Assembly: GCA_964522605.1 (NCBI GenBank)
Contig: CAZFWV010000160.1
Span: 1-14,421 of the forward strand
Length of the DNA: 14,421 nucleotides
Reading direction: 5' to 3'
Origin: CAVZLD01 sp964522605
GTDB lineage: Bacteria > Planctomycetota > Planctomycetia > Pirellulales > Pirellulaceae
Within the stretch, counting starts at the first letter, position 1. Every line of letters starts with the position of its first letter. Of the stretch, positions 7,012-14,421 are shown one piece after another. A program made the translations under genes and the position numbers. Below the pieces are notes generated by a model. The model was given only the letters and a program-made list of their open reading frames with translations, did no database searches and was not told where the DNA came from.

Positions 7012-7031
7012 CGGTCTTGATTCCTCTGCCG

Positions 7032-8777
7032 CTATTGTTTCAGAACGCGGCTCAGCTCTTGAACGGACGTAATCCCCTGGGCCACGAGCACGATGCCTTC
7101 TTGCTGGAGCGTGCGATTACCGGCCTGACGCGACACCTTCCGCAGAATGTCGAGCTTCGGTTGTTTTTCCAGGACTTCGCGCATCCGGTCGTCGACCAGG
7201 GCGAGTTCAAAGATGGCGGTTCGACCGTAGTATCCGATTCCATTGCAGCGGGGACACACCTTGTCCTGCTCGGTGGAATCGGGCGGACGATAGAGATGTT
7301 CGATTCGGCCGGCGGGGATTCCGAGTTTCTGCAGCAATTGCGGTGCAGGCTCATAGGCTTGTTTACAGTTATCGCACAGACGGCGAATCAGCCGTTGGTT
7401 CAACACGCCAAAAACCGCGGGGGCGAAGACCGACGCGGGAACCTTCAGCAGCAGGACACGCAGCAAGGCCTCCACGGCTTCTTTCGCACGAACGGTCGAA
7501 ATCACCAGTTTGTCGGTCCCGGCGTGCGTGCACAGCATCTGTGCCGTCTCGGTATTCGGCAACTCGTGCATGACGACCGCATTCGGCTCTTTTCGCAACA
7601 GCGACTCGAGAATCTTCTGCGGCACCTCGCCTTTCGCCGTGCTATAGGTCTTCAAGTCGATGTTTTCGGCGAGCGGCTCCGGAGAGGTTTCGTCCTGAAG
7701 CGCGACAAAGTCATTCATGTAGCGGTCCGTCAGATTGAGCGCCAGACGGACGGTCGTCGAGAGGCCGCCTTGAGGAGGCGCTGAGAAGAGGAACATGCCC
7801 TGAGGGCGCCGCAAAAGCTCGCGCAATTGCTGTTCCATCTTTTCGCGCATGCCCAGTTCCGTGAGCGACTTGAAATCCTCGTGCGGCCGATCCAGCTGCA
7901 GAATGACGCGTTCGCCGGTTTCCGTTCCCTGACTGATCAGAATGGCGCTGTAGTTCCGGCCTTCGTAGTCGGCGGTGAAGCGGCCCGTCATCCGCTTCCG
8001 CCGTTCTTCGACATTCAAGTTCGCCAGCCGTTTGAAGACCGCCAGCATCGCATCTCCTGTCTCGCGGTCCTGACCCTCCGATTCATGCCAGACCCCATCG
8101 ATCTGGAATCGCAACGCGACGGCATCGGGCGAGTAATCCAGCATGCACTTATCGGCGCGCTGCTGGACCATTTCCACGATGAGTGCTTTTGCATTTTGAA
8201 ATCCGGCGGACTGACGGGCTGCGATCAGATTCGCCTGATTCTGCCGCACATCGGATCCCATCGGCCGGAAATGTACGGGGGCACCTTTTTCGTGCGCCGC
8301 CTTGCTTTCGGCCGCCACGTTGACCCCCACCCCGCCTGCGGCTCGAGACAACAGGAACCGGATGTGGCTGGGGGTCATCACCCGTTCGTGCAGATCCACC
8401 TCGTGATTCCGTTTCCAGACGTAGATGCCCAACGGAACGACGTAGGTCAACCCCAGGACCGACATGCCCGCGGCAAAAACCGGAATCGTCACGACAGCCA
8501 TCAAACCGACCAGAAAGGGAACGTAAATGGCGATGTTCCAGACGGAATAGGGCAATCCGAGCAATTGGCAGTCACGATTCACCCAGTCGGTCGTTTTCAC
8601 CCACAGCAGGTAAAGGGCCACGATGCTGAGCAGTTTGATCCAGCTGAAATAGCCTCCCGGACCGCGCGTAAAGGGCGCCGTCCACGGAGGCCAGCTGCTA
8701 TCCTGCGCGAACACTCCGTCGGCCAGACCGAGCACGATCAGCATCGCACCGACAAGAAACAACAGACTGCGAAACAT
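7032..8777 (-). CDS. Membrane-anchored PilB/GspE-like protein with degenerate P-loop
   Basis: A 581-residue protein. It opens with a signal peptide or signal anchor (MFRSLLFLVGAMLIVLGLADG, possible cleavage after VFAQ), then three more membrane segments (about 45-61, 82-101 and 104-121). From about 190 onward it has the layout of a type II secretion/type IV pilus assembly ATPase. The Walker A loop reads SAPPQGGLSTT (332-342), where relatives have G-P-T-G-S-G-K-T-T-T: the lysine is Leu339 and the first loop Gly is Gln336. Walker B keeps the glutamate (VVMHELPNTETA, E405) but not the usual GEIRD, and the His box STLHT is STVRA. The C-terminal zinc cysteines remain (C468, C471, C508, C511). ATP hydrolysis is therefore unlikely. 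The ATG shares one base with the TGA of the PilT-like gene (TGATG). It is probably a structural or regulatory partner of that ATPase. Confidence 0.88.
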   Translation of the reverse strand: MFRSLLFLVGAMLIVLGLADGVFAQDSSWPPWTAPFTRGPGGYFSWIKLLSIVALYLLWVKTTDWVNRDCQLLGLPYSVWNIAIYVPFLVGLMAVVTIPVFAAGMSVLGLTYVVPLGIYVWKRNHEVDLHERVMTPSHIRFLLSRAAGGVGVNVAAESKAAHEKGAPVHFRPMGSDVRQNQANLIAARQSAGFQNAKALIVEMVQQRADKCMLDYSPDAVALRFQIDGVWHESEGQDRETGDAMLAVFKRLANLNVEERRKRMTGRFTADYEGRNYSAILISQGTETGERVILQLDRPHEDFKSLTELGMREKMEQQLRELLRRPQGMFLFSAPPQGGLSTTVRLALNLTDRYMNDFVALQDETSPEPLAENIDLKTYSTAKGEVPQKILESLLRKEPNAVVMHELPNTETAQMLCTHAGTDKLVISTVRAKEAVEALLRVLLLKVPASVFAPAVFGVLNQRLIRRLCDNCKQAYEPAPQLLQKLGIPAGRIEHLYRPPDSTEQDKVCPRCNGIGYYGRTAIFELALVDDRMREVLEKQPKLDILRKVSRQAGNRTLQQEGIVLVAQGITSVQELSRVLKQ

Positions 8778-9925
8778 CAGAGAATCCCTGGCTGGGAAAC
8801 GTCGATCCCCTTCAACGCCATCTTCAAGGCTTCGACGTTCGGTGCCACACTAAAGGCGGTGGGACGGTCGATCAACTCCTTGTCGACCAGTGTTTTCAAG
8901 CTCATCGTAAAGTCTTGCATCCCCTCCTCCGCGCCAATCCGGATCGCATCCGGCAGCTTGAAGTCTTCCTCTTCCAGAATCAGCTTGCGGATGGTCGGCG
9001 TGAAAACCATGACTTCGACCGTCGGCACTCGTCCCACATCCTCCCGAATCGACGGCAGCAGCTTCTGCGCAACAATCCCCTTCATATTGAAGGCGATCGC
9101 ACTGCGCAGGGCACTATGCATCTCCTCGGGAAACAGGTCGAGGATTCGACCGATGGTCGTCGCCGCACTCGAAGCGTGAATCGTTCCGAACACAAGGTGT
9201 CCGGTTTCCGCCGCGTGGATCGCCGTCAGGAAGGTCTCCTGGTCCCGCATCTCGCCCACCAGCATCACGTCGGGATCTTCCCGCACCGCATGCTTCATTC
9301 CGATCCCGAAGTCCTTCACATCCATGCCGATCTCTCGCTGGTTGATCAGGCATTTGTCTTCCGAGAAGATGAATTCGATCGGATCTTCGAGCGTCAAGAT
9401 GTGCTTGCGATAGTTGCGATTGATCCAGTTGAGCATCGAGGCGATCGTCGTACTTTTTCCAGAGCCCGTGACGCCGGCCAGCAGCACCATTCCTTGATCG
9501 TATTTGCACAGGCTTTCCATCACGGGCGGCAGATTCAGCCCTTCAAAATCGGGGATGAAGTTATTGATCCGCCGCGCAACCAGGCCGATCTTACCCAGTT
9601 GCTGCAGCATATTCACGCGATATCGCCAGCTCGTGCCGTCCACTTCGACCGTATAGGCGAAGTCGGCGCCGCCATCTTCCTCAAAGATCCGGCGATTCCG
9701 TTCATTGAGCATCGGGAACAGCAGCCGCACCATCTCTTCCGCCTCGATCGGATCCCGATTCAGCGGCCGGAGAGAACCTCGAATCCGCACATACGGCGGC
9801 TGTCCCACCTTCAGGTGCAAGTCGCTCCCTTGCAGTTTGACACAAGCCCGAAAGAGCTTGTCGACCTCCAGTTCTTGGTGTTTCCCGGTAAAGCGTTCGA
9901 GATCACCTTCGGTTGCCGTGCTCAT
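8777..9925 (-). CDS. PilT-like motor ATPase
   Basis: A 382-residue cytoplasmic hexameric ATPase of the PilT/GspE superfamily, which in type IV pili powers retraction. All catalytic motifs are intact: N-terminal domain with GSDLHLKVGQPPYVRIRG (33-50), Walker A GVTGSGKS (151-158), Asp box LTLEDPIEF (177-185), Walker B DPDVMLVGEMRD (217-228) and His box TGHLVFGTIH (241-250). The C-terminal region AIRIGAEEGMQDF (327-339) departs from the AIRNLIRE motif of classical PilT, so the partner or output may differ. ATG 9925 has a strong AAGGGGG ribosome site and overlaps the hisF stop by four bases (ATGA). The stop overlaps the next gene by one base. No pilin, PilC or secretin gene is in view, so a pilus cannot be concluded. 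The symbol pilT is plausible but withheld because the role may differ. Confidence 0.93.
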   Translation of the reverse strand: MSTATEGDLERFTGKHQELEVDKLFRACVKLQGSDLHLKVGQPPYVRIRGSLRPLNRDPIEAEEMVRLLFPMLNERNRRIFEEDGGADFAYTVEVDGTSWRYRVNMLQQLGKIGLVARRINNFIPDFEGLNLPPVMESLCKYDQGMVLLAGVTGSGKSTTIASMLNWINRNYRKHILTLEDPIEFIFSEDKCLINQREIGMDVKDFGIGMKHAVREDPDVMLVGEMRDQETFLTAIHAAETGHLVFGTIHASSAATTIGRILDLFPEEMHSALRSAIAFNMKGIVAQKLLPSIREDVGRVPTVEVMVFTPTIRKLILEEEDFKLPDAIRIGAEEGMQDFTMSLKTLVDKELIDRPTAFSVAPNVEALKMALKGIDVSQPGIL

Positions 9926-10731
9926 GCCATTCCCCCTTGTGCCTCATCCCCATTCGCGCTGGAGTCCAGCCGAACCGGAATGCCACGCGCAGCAAGAATC
10001 CGCTTCGTCTCTTCAATCGAGTATTCGCCGAAGTGAAAGATGCTGGCCGCAAGGACCGCGTCCGCCCCACCCCGTTCAATCGCGTCGGCCATATGCTCGG
10101 GCGACCCGGCACCTCCGCTGGCAACGACCGGAATGTGCACTGCCGCACTGACGGCCGCTGTAATCTCCAGATCGTAACCGTCTTTCGTTCCATCGCAGTC
10201 CATACTGGTCAGCACAATCTCCCCGGCCCCCAGCCGTTCCACTTCGACCGCCCAGGACACGGCTTCCAGTCCCGTCGGAATCCGTCCCCCGTTGATGTGG
10301 ACCTCCCAAATCTCCCGTCCGTCGCGCCAGACACGCTTCGGATCAATGTTGACCACGATACACTGGCTGCCGAATCGGCGGGCCGCCTGCGCCACGAACG
10401 AGGGATCCCGGCAGGCCGCCGAGTTGATCGAAACCTTGTCGCTGCCGGCGCTCAGCAGCGCGCGAACGTCGTCCAGATTTCGAATTCCGCCGCCGACGGT
10501 GAGCGGCATGAACACCTGTTCCGCCGTTCGTCGCACCACGTCCAGCATAATGTCGCGCCCCTCGTGGCTGGCCGTGATATCCAGGAAAACCAGCTCGTCG
10601 GCTCCCTCCTTCTCGTATCGCGCCGCGACTTCGACCGGATCGCCCGCATCGCGCAAGTTGACGAAATTCGTCCCCTTGACCACTCTTCCGCAGTCGACGT
10701 CCAAACAGGGAATGATTCGCTTTGCCAGCAT
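9922..10731 (-). CDS. hisF: Imidazole glycerol phosphate synthase, cyclase subunit
   Basis: A 269-residue TIM-barrel enzyme that converts PRFAR and ammonia (from the HisH glutaminase subunit) to imidazole glycerol phosphate and AICAR, in histidine biosynthesis and feeding purine synthesis. MLAKRIIPCLDV at the N-terminus carries catalytic Asp11. VVNID (126-130) gives the second catalytic Asp130. LTVGGGI (77-83) and ASGGAG (204-209) are the phosphate-binding loops, and AGEIVLTSMDCDG (169-181) is the conserved strand near Asp178. The last 15 residues or so extend past the usual end and are polar. No hisH or other his gene is visible. The stop overlaps the PilT-like start by four bases, so histidine biosynthesis is tied to the motor operon. 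A gap of 105 bases to the helicase gene upstream could hold its own promoter, though I see no clear one. Confidence 0.96.
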   Translation of the reverse strand: MLAKRIIPCLDVDCGRVVKGTNFVNLRDAGDPVEVAARYEKEGADELVFLDITASHEGRDIMLDVVRRTAEQVFMPLTVGGGIRNLDDVRALLSAGSDKVSINSAACRDPSFVAQAARRFGSQCIVVNIDPKRVWRDGREIWEVHINGGRIPTGLEAVSWAVEVERLGAGEIVLTSMDCDGTKDGYDLEITAAVSAAVHIPVVASGGAGSPEHMADAIERGGADAVLAASIFHFGEYSIEETKRILAARGIPVRLDSSANGDEAQGGMA

Positions 10732-10836
10732 CGGCTGGTTCGCCCGTGCAAGATCGGTGAGACTCTGTTCCGCAAAGCCACGCCGGGGAGCACCCGGTCA
10801 CAGAAATTTTTACTGTAAGCGGCCTGCAAACGCCGG

Positions 10837-12852
10837 TCAATGGTGCGGCTGATCCCCATCTGCCGGGCGGTTGATCGTTTCCTCGATCAGTGGGCAGTCT
10901 GGCAGGGCGGCAAGGAAGGCCCGGCCATAGGGCTTGGTCAACACGCGGGGGTCGAGGATCACGACCAATCCTCGGTCTTCGGTCGTCCGGATCAGGCGGC
11001 CAAACCCTTGCCGCAGCTTGATGATCGCCTCCGGCAGCTGGAACTCGGTGAACGGATTGCCTCCCGCCGCCCGAATTGCCTCGAGACGGGCCTGGAGCAG
11101 CGGTTGGTCGGGAACGCTGAACGGTAACCGGGTGATGATCACGTTCTGCAGCGTGTCGCCCGGAACATCGACGCCTTGCCAGAAGCTGTCGGTCCCGAGC
11201 AGAACCGCACGGGGATTCGCCTTGAATCGCTCCAGCAGCTGATGGCGGGGCATCCCGTCGGCCTGGCTGTAGATCTCGAGTTCACGGCGGCGGGCCCAAT
11301 CTTCGAGCCGAGCCGCAGTCCGACGCAACAATTCATAGCTGGTGAATAGCGCGAACGTATGGCCTTGCGTGCGGTCGGCATAGCGCTGGATCATGGGAGC
11401 CGTCCAGCGTTCAAATTCCGCCGCTTGTCGGGCCGGGTCGGGCATGTCGCGGACCACGATCAGGCGCGCCTGGCGCCGATAATCGAAGGGACTGCCCACC
11501 TGCAGCGTCGGGCAATGCGGGGCGCCGACGCGAGATTGGAAAAACCCAAAGTCGCCCGACGGTCCACTCGCCAACGTCGCGCTGGTCAGAATCACACTCG
11601 GGACGCGTCGAAAAAGCTCCTGACGGAGGATCTTTCCGACGTTCATCGGACCGGCGGCCAAGGTCATTCGCGGCAAGCCGTGCCGCGTCATCGACCGCTC
11701 AACCCAGTAGACCGCCTCCGTCAGCGTTTGGCTGCGCCACTGTTCCAGCAGTTCCGCGAGCGTTTCGACGCGACCGCTGGCCGAAAGAAAATCCTGCCGT
11801 CGGGACTCGTCATCGAGCGTTTGTGCATGACGACGAATCACCCGGGCCAGGTGGAGCAGTGGCTCGCTCAATCGATTGGAAATGATCTCGGACTGCCCGA
11901 CGCGCCCGTTAAACGGTTCGGGTTGCATCAGGTACCAGGCGTCCAATTCGCGGAACACGACCGAGGCCGCATCCTGGCAGTTTTCCACTTGCCGCTGCGC
12001 GTCGAGCAGGTTCTTTGAAGCAAGCAGACCTTTCTGAGTCCGATCGTTGTACAGGCGGCGGAGGAGGTACGAAATCTGGCCCGAACTGAGCCGGAGTCCC
12101 AAATGATCGCTGGCCACGTTCTCGACCGTGTGGGCTTCGTCCAGCACGGCCGCATCGTAATCCGGAATAATCGATGCACCGACCTGTCGCAGGGCCAGAT
12201 CGCTAAAGAAGAGCGCATGATTGACGACCAGGATCTGCGCATGTTGCGCCCGTCGGCGGGCCTTGTAGTAAAAACAATCGGCATGTTGTGGGCAGTTTTT
12301 TCCAAGGCAATTCCCGCTATCACTGACCACTTCGTCCCACACACCCGGACTCGGCTTGAATGGAAGATCACTCAGGGATCCGTCGGTTGTCTTTCGCGAC
12401 CAGTCGGCCAATTCGCCCAACTGGTCCACTTCGTCCGGATCAGAAAACAGACTACGAGAGCGCTCGAGGCTGTTTCCCAGCCGTCGAAGGCTCAGATAAT
12501 TACCGCGTCCTTTGACCAGAATAGCGGTGAATTCCCGAGGAATGACGCTGCGCAGAAGCGGGAGATCCTTGGCGAGCAACTGCTCCTGCAGGCTGATCGT
12601 ATGCGTCGAGACGACAATTCGTCGGCAGTCCGGCGAACGCTCCCCATCTGCCGTGGTCACCGCCAGAATGGCCGGCACGAGGTAGGCGAAACTCTTTCCT
12701 GTTCCCGTTCCCGCCTCGACGATCAAATGCTTTTTTTGCGCCAGCGCCGCGGCCACGGCGCCCGCCATCTCCATTTGTTGCGGCCGAACCTCATATCCGG
12801 GCAGGCGGGCAGCCAACCGACCGTCCGCGCCTAAGATCTCTTCCGTGTGCAA
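10837..12852 (-). CDS. DinG-family ATP-dependent DNA helicase
   Basis: A 671-residue superfamily 2 helicase of the XPD/DinG group (5'-to-3' unwinding; roles in repair and R-loop removal in relatives). Motifs by residue: the Q-motif-like stretch YEVRPQQMEMA starting near 20, Walker A AGTGTGKS at 47-54, DEAH at 238-241 and motif VI QGFGRLIR at 615-622. Three cysteines of the iron-sulfur domain are visible (C182, C187, C193). The first cysteine position in GRGNYLSLRRL is Ser121, so the cluster may have only three Cys ligands or another first ligand. I choose TTG 12852, preceded by AAGG nine bases upstream. The frame is open to 13074, but that would overlap the divergent gene, and the first internal ATG (MEMAG) would cut off the Q motif. 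It is 105 bases upstream of hisF on the same strand. DinG is a family call; the symbol is left blank. Confidence 0.9.
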   Translation of the reverse strand: MHTEEILGADGRLAARLPGYEVRPQQMEMAGAVAAALAQKKHLIVEAGTGTGKSFAYLVPAILAVTTADGERSPDCRRIVVSTHTISLQEQLLAKDLPLLRSVIPREFTAILVKGRGNYLSLRRLGNSLERSRSLFSDPDEVDQLGELADWSRKTTDGSLSDLPFKPSPGVWDEVVSDSGNCLGKNCPQHADCFYYKARRRAQHAQILVVNHALFFSDLALRQVGASIIPDYDAAVLDEAHTVENVASDHLGLRLSSGQISYLLRRLYNDRTQKGLLASKNLLDAQRQVENCQDAASVVFRELDAWYLMQPEPFNGRVGQSEIISNRLSEPLLHLARVIRRHAQTLDDESRRQDFLSASGRVETLAELLEQWRSQTLTEAVYWVERSMTRHGLPRMTLAAGPMNVGKILRQELFRRVPSVILTSATLASGPSGDFGFFQSRVGAPHCPTLQVGSPFDYRRQARLIVVRDMPDPARQAAEFERWTAPMIQRYADRTQGHTFALFTSYELLRRTAARLEDWARRRELEIYSQADGMPRHQLLERFKANPRAVLLGTDSFWQGVDVPGDTLQNVIITRLPFSVPDQPLLQARLEAIRAAGGNPFTEFQLPEAIIKLRQGFGRLIRTTEDRGLVVILDPRVLTKPYGRAFLAALPDCPLIEETINRPADGDQPHH

Positions 12853-12861
12853 AATGATCTG

Positions 12862-12865
12862 CCTT
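12862..12865 (-). promoter_or_regulatory. Ribosome binding site supporting the TTG start of the DinG-like gene
   Basis: On the minus strand AAGG is followed by nine bases and TTG 12852. No ATG or GTG in frame is better placed ahead of the conserved N-terminus, so this short site decides the start. Confidence 0.45.
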
Positions 12866-12917
12866 GCTTGTGTCGTTCGAATTGCGCCACAATAGCAACT
12901 CGCCCCAACCGAACGCC

Positions 12918-12923
12918 AGAGGA
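12918..12923 (+). promoter_or_regulatory. Ribosome binding site deciding the start of the zinc-ribbon membrane gene
   Basis: AGAGGA is followed directly by one ATG (12924) and, nine bases later, by a second in-frame ATG (12933). Only the second is properly spaced, and it starts the protein immediately before the zinc ribbon. Confidence 0.6.
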
Positions 12924-12932
12924 ATGGATACG

Positions 12933-14006
12933 ATGCCGATCGAATTTCGCTGTCCCCACTGCGATCAACGACTTCAGACGCCCGATGGTACTCAGGGTCG
13001 GCCCACGCGTTGCCCGGCCTGCGAAAAGACACTCGAGGTACCCTGGAGGACGACGTCGCCGGATTCGTCCCCACCCGAATCGGGCCCGCCGACTCTCATG
13101 AATCCTCCTCCTGTCGTGGATACCGGGAATCCGTTTCAGGCGCCGACGACGGTGAGCGAACTGCCGCCTGATGTTGGCAGTGGGGATTTGCGGGCACAGA
13201 AGATCTCCGCGGGGCAGATCCTGAATCTGACGTGGGAGGTTCTGCGGAACCGGCTGACGGATTGCCTCGTGTTTGGCTTGATTCTCGTCGCAGTCTATTT
13301 TGCCGGGACGTTGGTCAACTTCATCTTGAGCATGGCATTTGCGGTCGGCGGCAACCAGCAGCCCGCGCAACTCGTCATCCAGAACATCGTGCTGCAGATC
13401 TGGGGGCAAGTGTTTGGAGCAATCACCTTTGGGATTGGATTGCGGTATGCGTTGAATCTTCTTCGAGGGGCCACGGAACCGATGCGGGGAGCCTTCGACA
13501 TCCTGCCGGTGCTGTGGCGGATGATTCTCGTTCAGTTGGTGATCGGCCTTGTGTTTCTTGCCGTCATGATGATCCTGCTCGTCCCGATGATGTTCATCGG
13601 ATTCCAAGGCGGCGATCCCCCCGCGGCCCTGCTGATCTTCTTCCTCGTCCTGCTGCCGGTGGTCTTTTGCCTGTCCATCTATGTTTGGACCCGATTCAGC
13701 CTCGCGATGGCCTTTGTCGTCGACCGTCGCATGGGCGTCTTCGAATCGATATCCGAGTCGCTGCATTACACGCGCGGAAACGTCATCGCGATTTTTGGCG
13801 CCTTCATGTCGATCAGTCTCATCGCAATGTTATTCACGTTGTTCACGTGCCTGATCGGCTCCGTTGTGGCCTTCCCGGCGATCATGATTACGATGGCTCT
13901 CACGTACCTGCTGGCCACCGGACAGCCGTACACGACGGGCGCAAACCAATCAGACGGCGGCGGGTCAAGCCCCTTCGCGCCCTCCGTGGATCGTTTTGGA
14001 GAGTGA
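12933..14006 (+). CDS. Zinc-ribbon, multi-span membrane protein
   Basis: A 357-residue protein in three parts. Residues 5-36 form a zinc ribbon with two CxxC pairs (C7, C10, C27, C30; FRCPHCDQRLQTPDGTQG then CPAC). Residues about 38-90 are a Pro/Ser-rich linker. Residues about 110-330 hold around six membrane segments (near 112-133, 150-172, 197-222, 231-252, 282-306 and 308-328). TRFSLAMAFVVDRRMGVFES with SLHYTRGN (253-282) resembles the conserved stretch of DUF975/YciC-like and glycerophosphodiester-phosphodiesterase membrane-domain proteins. No enzyme motif is present. The ribbon should be on the cytoplasmic side. It is divergent from the DinG-like gene with about 80 bases between starts, so their promoters lie back to back; a weak TTGCTT/CACAAT pair at 12864-12893 could serve it. 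Function unknown. Confidence 0.88.
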   Translation: MPIEFRCPHCDQRLQTPDGTQGRPTRCPACEKTLEVPWRTTSPDSSPPESGPPTLMNPPPVVDTGNPFQAPTTVSELPPDVGSGDLRAQKISAGQILNLTWEVLRNRLTDCLVFGLILVAVYFAGTLVNFILSMAFAVGGNQQPAQLVIQNIVLQIWGQVFGAITFGIGLRYALNLLRGATEPMRGAFDILPVLWRMILVQLVIGLVFLAVMMILLVPMMFIGFQGGDPPAALLIFFLVLLPVVFCLSIYVWTRFSLAMAFVVDRRMGVFESISESLHYTRGNVIAIFGAFMSISLIAMLFTLFTCLIGSVVAFPAIMITMALTYLLATGQPYTTGANQSDGGGSSPFAPSVDRFGE

Positions 14007-14147
14007 GTCTGCGAGCACGTCCACATCTGCCTTGTTCGGCAGCGCGACGGGGCAGTGGAGCTGAAGAGTCCTGGTTTTGCAGCCGTTGATCGACAGAGTT
14101 CACTCTCCCGCCGGTGGATGTCGCGTCTTGACGGGACCGAGGGAGGA
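14007..14147. other. Non-coding stretch after the zinc-ribbon gene
   Basis: I see no gene, RNA or clear terminator here. Short open frames on both strands overlap one another and show no motif or ribosome binding site. Confidence 0.4.
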
Positions 14148-14237
14148 GAAGAAACCACGGATTGGACAGAGGGTACGGATCGGCACGGACCGATCGGTGG
14201 ACTTCCGTCTTATCCGTTCGATCCGCGGTTCCTCTTC
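14148..14237. repeat. Decayed inverted repeat
   Basis: The left arm starting GAAGAAACCACGGATTGGAC (14148) pairs imperfectly with a right arm ending GATCCGCGGTTCCTCTTC (14237). Both arms also carry ACGGAT/ATCCGT, and the centre holds the self-palindrome CCGATCGG. Mismatches and small gaps suggest an old copy of a dispersed palindromic element, different from those at 3016 and 5483. Confidence 0.5.
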
Positions 14238-14368
14238 TCAATCTTCGGCGTCGCTCGACTTGTGCGTCACAGCGAGTTCGATGCGGAAGGGTGTTGTAAC
14301 TTCGGATGATCCAACAACTTGAAAACGGCACGACCTCTGAAGTCGACCCACAGAAGACTCCGCAAAAC

Positions 14369-14421
14369 CTCCAGTCTCCAGTCTCCAGTCTCCAGTCTCC
14401 AGTCTCCAGTCTCCAGTCTCC
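14369..14421. repeat. 7-bp tandem repeat running off the window
   Basis: A perfect head-to-tail array of the heptamer CTCCAGT, about 7.5 copies within the window, continuing past its end. No ORF covers it. It could expand or contract by slipped-strand mispairing. Confidence 0.9.

Noticed and set aside
7827..9179. 450-codon plus-strand open frame
   Set aside because: It is antisense to the PilT-like and PilB-like genes, His/Arg-rich with no motif, and arises from the GC-rich codon use of those genes.
8915..10036. 373-codon plus-strand open frame
   Set aside because: Antisense shadow of the PilT-like gene and the end of hisF.
12853..13074. N-terminal extension of the DinG-like frame
   Set aside because: It overlaps the divergent zinc-ribbon gene in antisense and has no helicase similarity.
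12831..13766. 311-codon minus-strand open frame
   Set aside because: Antisense shadow of the zinc-ribbon membrane gene; low-complexity charged product without motifs.
14369..14421. CRISPR array
   Set aside because: The units are 7 bp with no spacers; it is a simple tandem repeat.

Overview
The window looks like a piece of a planctomycete chromosome, most likely from the Pirellulales and their relatives. I infer this from the mix of genes, not from any marker: a remnant of a formylglycine-type sulfatase, a membrane-anchored PilB-like protein without its P-loop, a DUF4190-type membrane protein, a zinc-ribbon multi-span membrane protein, and palindromic repeats of the kind common in these genomes. 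No tRNA, rRNA, CRISPR array, transposase, phage gene or toxin/defence cassette is visible.

Layout. 1-640: non-coding, with half of a palindromic repeat (1-54), the frameshifted remains of a sulfatase gene on the minus strand (about 258-540), and a consensus -10 box (557-562). 668-2145: two overlapping plus-strand genes for exported proteins, a gluzincin-type (peptidase MA-like) protein and a small protein of unknown function. 2205-2999: a TerC-family membrane protein on the minus strand; a complete palindromic repeat (3016-3176) lies just upstream of its ribosome binding site, followed by a doubtful minus-strand ORF (3172-3480). 3621-4136: a MaoC-like hydratase. 4573-5396: an atypical receiver-domain protein and a two-CBS-domain protein, behind a near-consensus sigma-54 promoter (4505-4520). 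5483-5606: a large nested palindrome where this operon meets the opposing one.

12852 down to 5650: a long minus-strand run of DinG-type helicase, hisF, PilT-like ATPase, membrane-tethered PilB-like pseudo-ATPase, CvpA-like protein and DUF4190-type protein. From hisF onward the genes overlap or lie within about 20 bases of each other, so five genes are probably one transcript. 12933-14006: a divergent zinc-ribbon/multi-span membrane protein. 14007-14421: non-coding, with a decayed inverted repeat and a 7-bp tandem repeat that runs off the window.

The most distinctive part is the hisF-pilT-pseudoATPase-cvpA-DUF4190 cluster. It holds one motor ATPase with every catalytic motif intact and a second, membrane-anchored homologue that has lost the Walker A lysine and the His-box histidine but kept its zinc-binding cysteines. 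This suggests a regulatory or docking subunit working with the active motor and the two small membrane proteins. The second point of interest is the sigma-54-driven receiver/CBS pair, whose receiver has glutamate where the phosphorylated aspartate normally lies.
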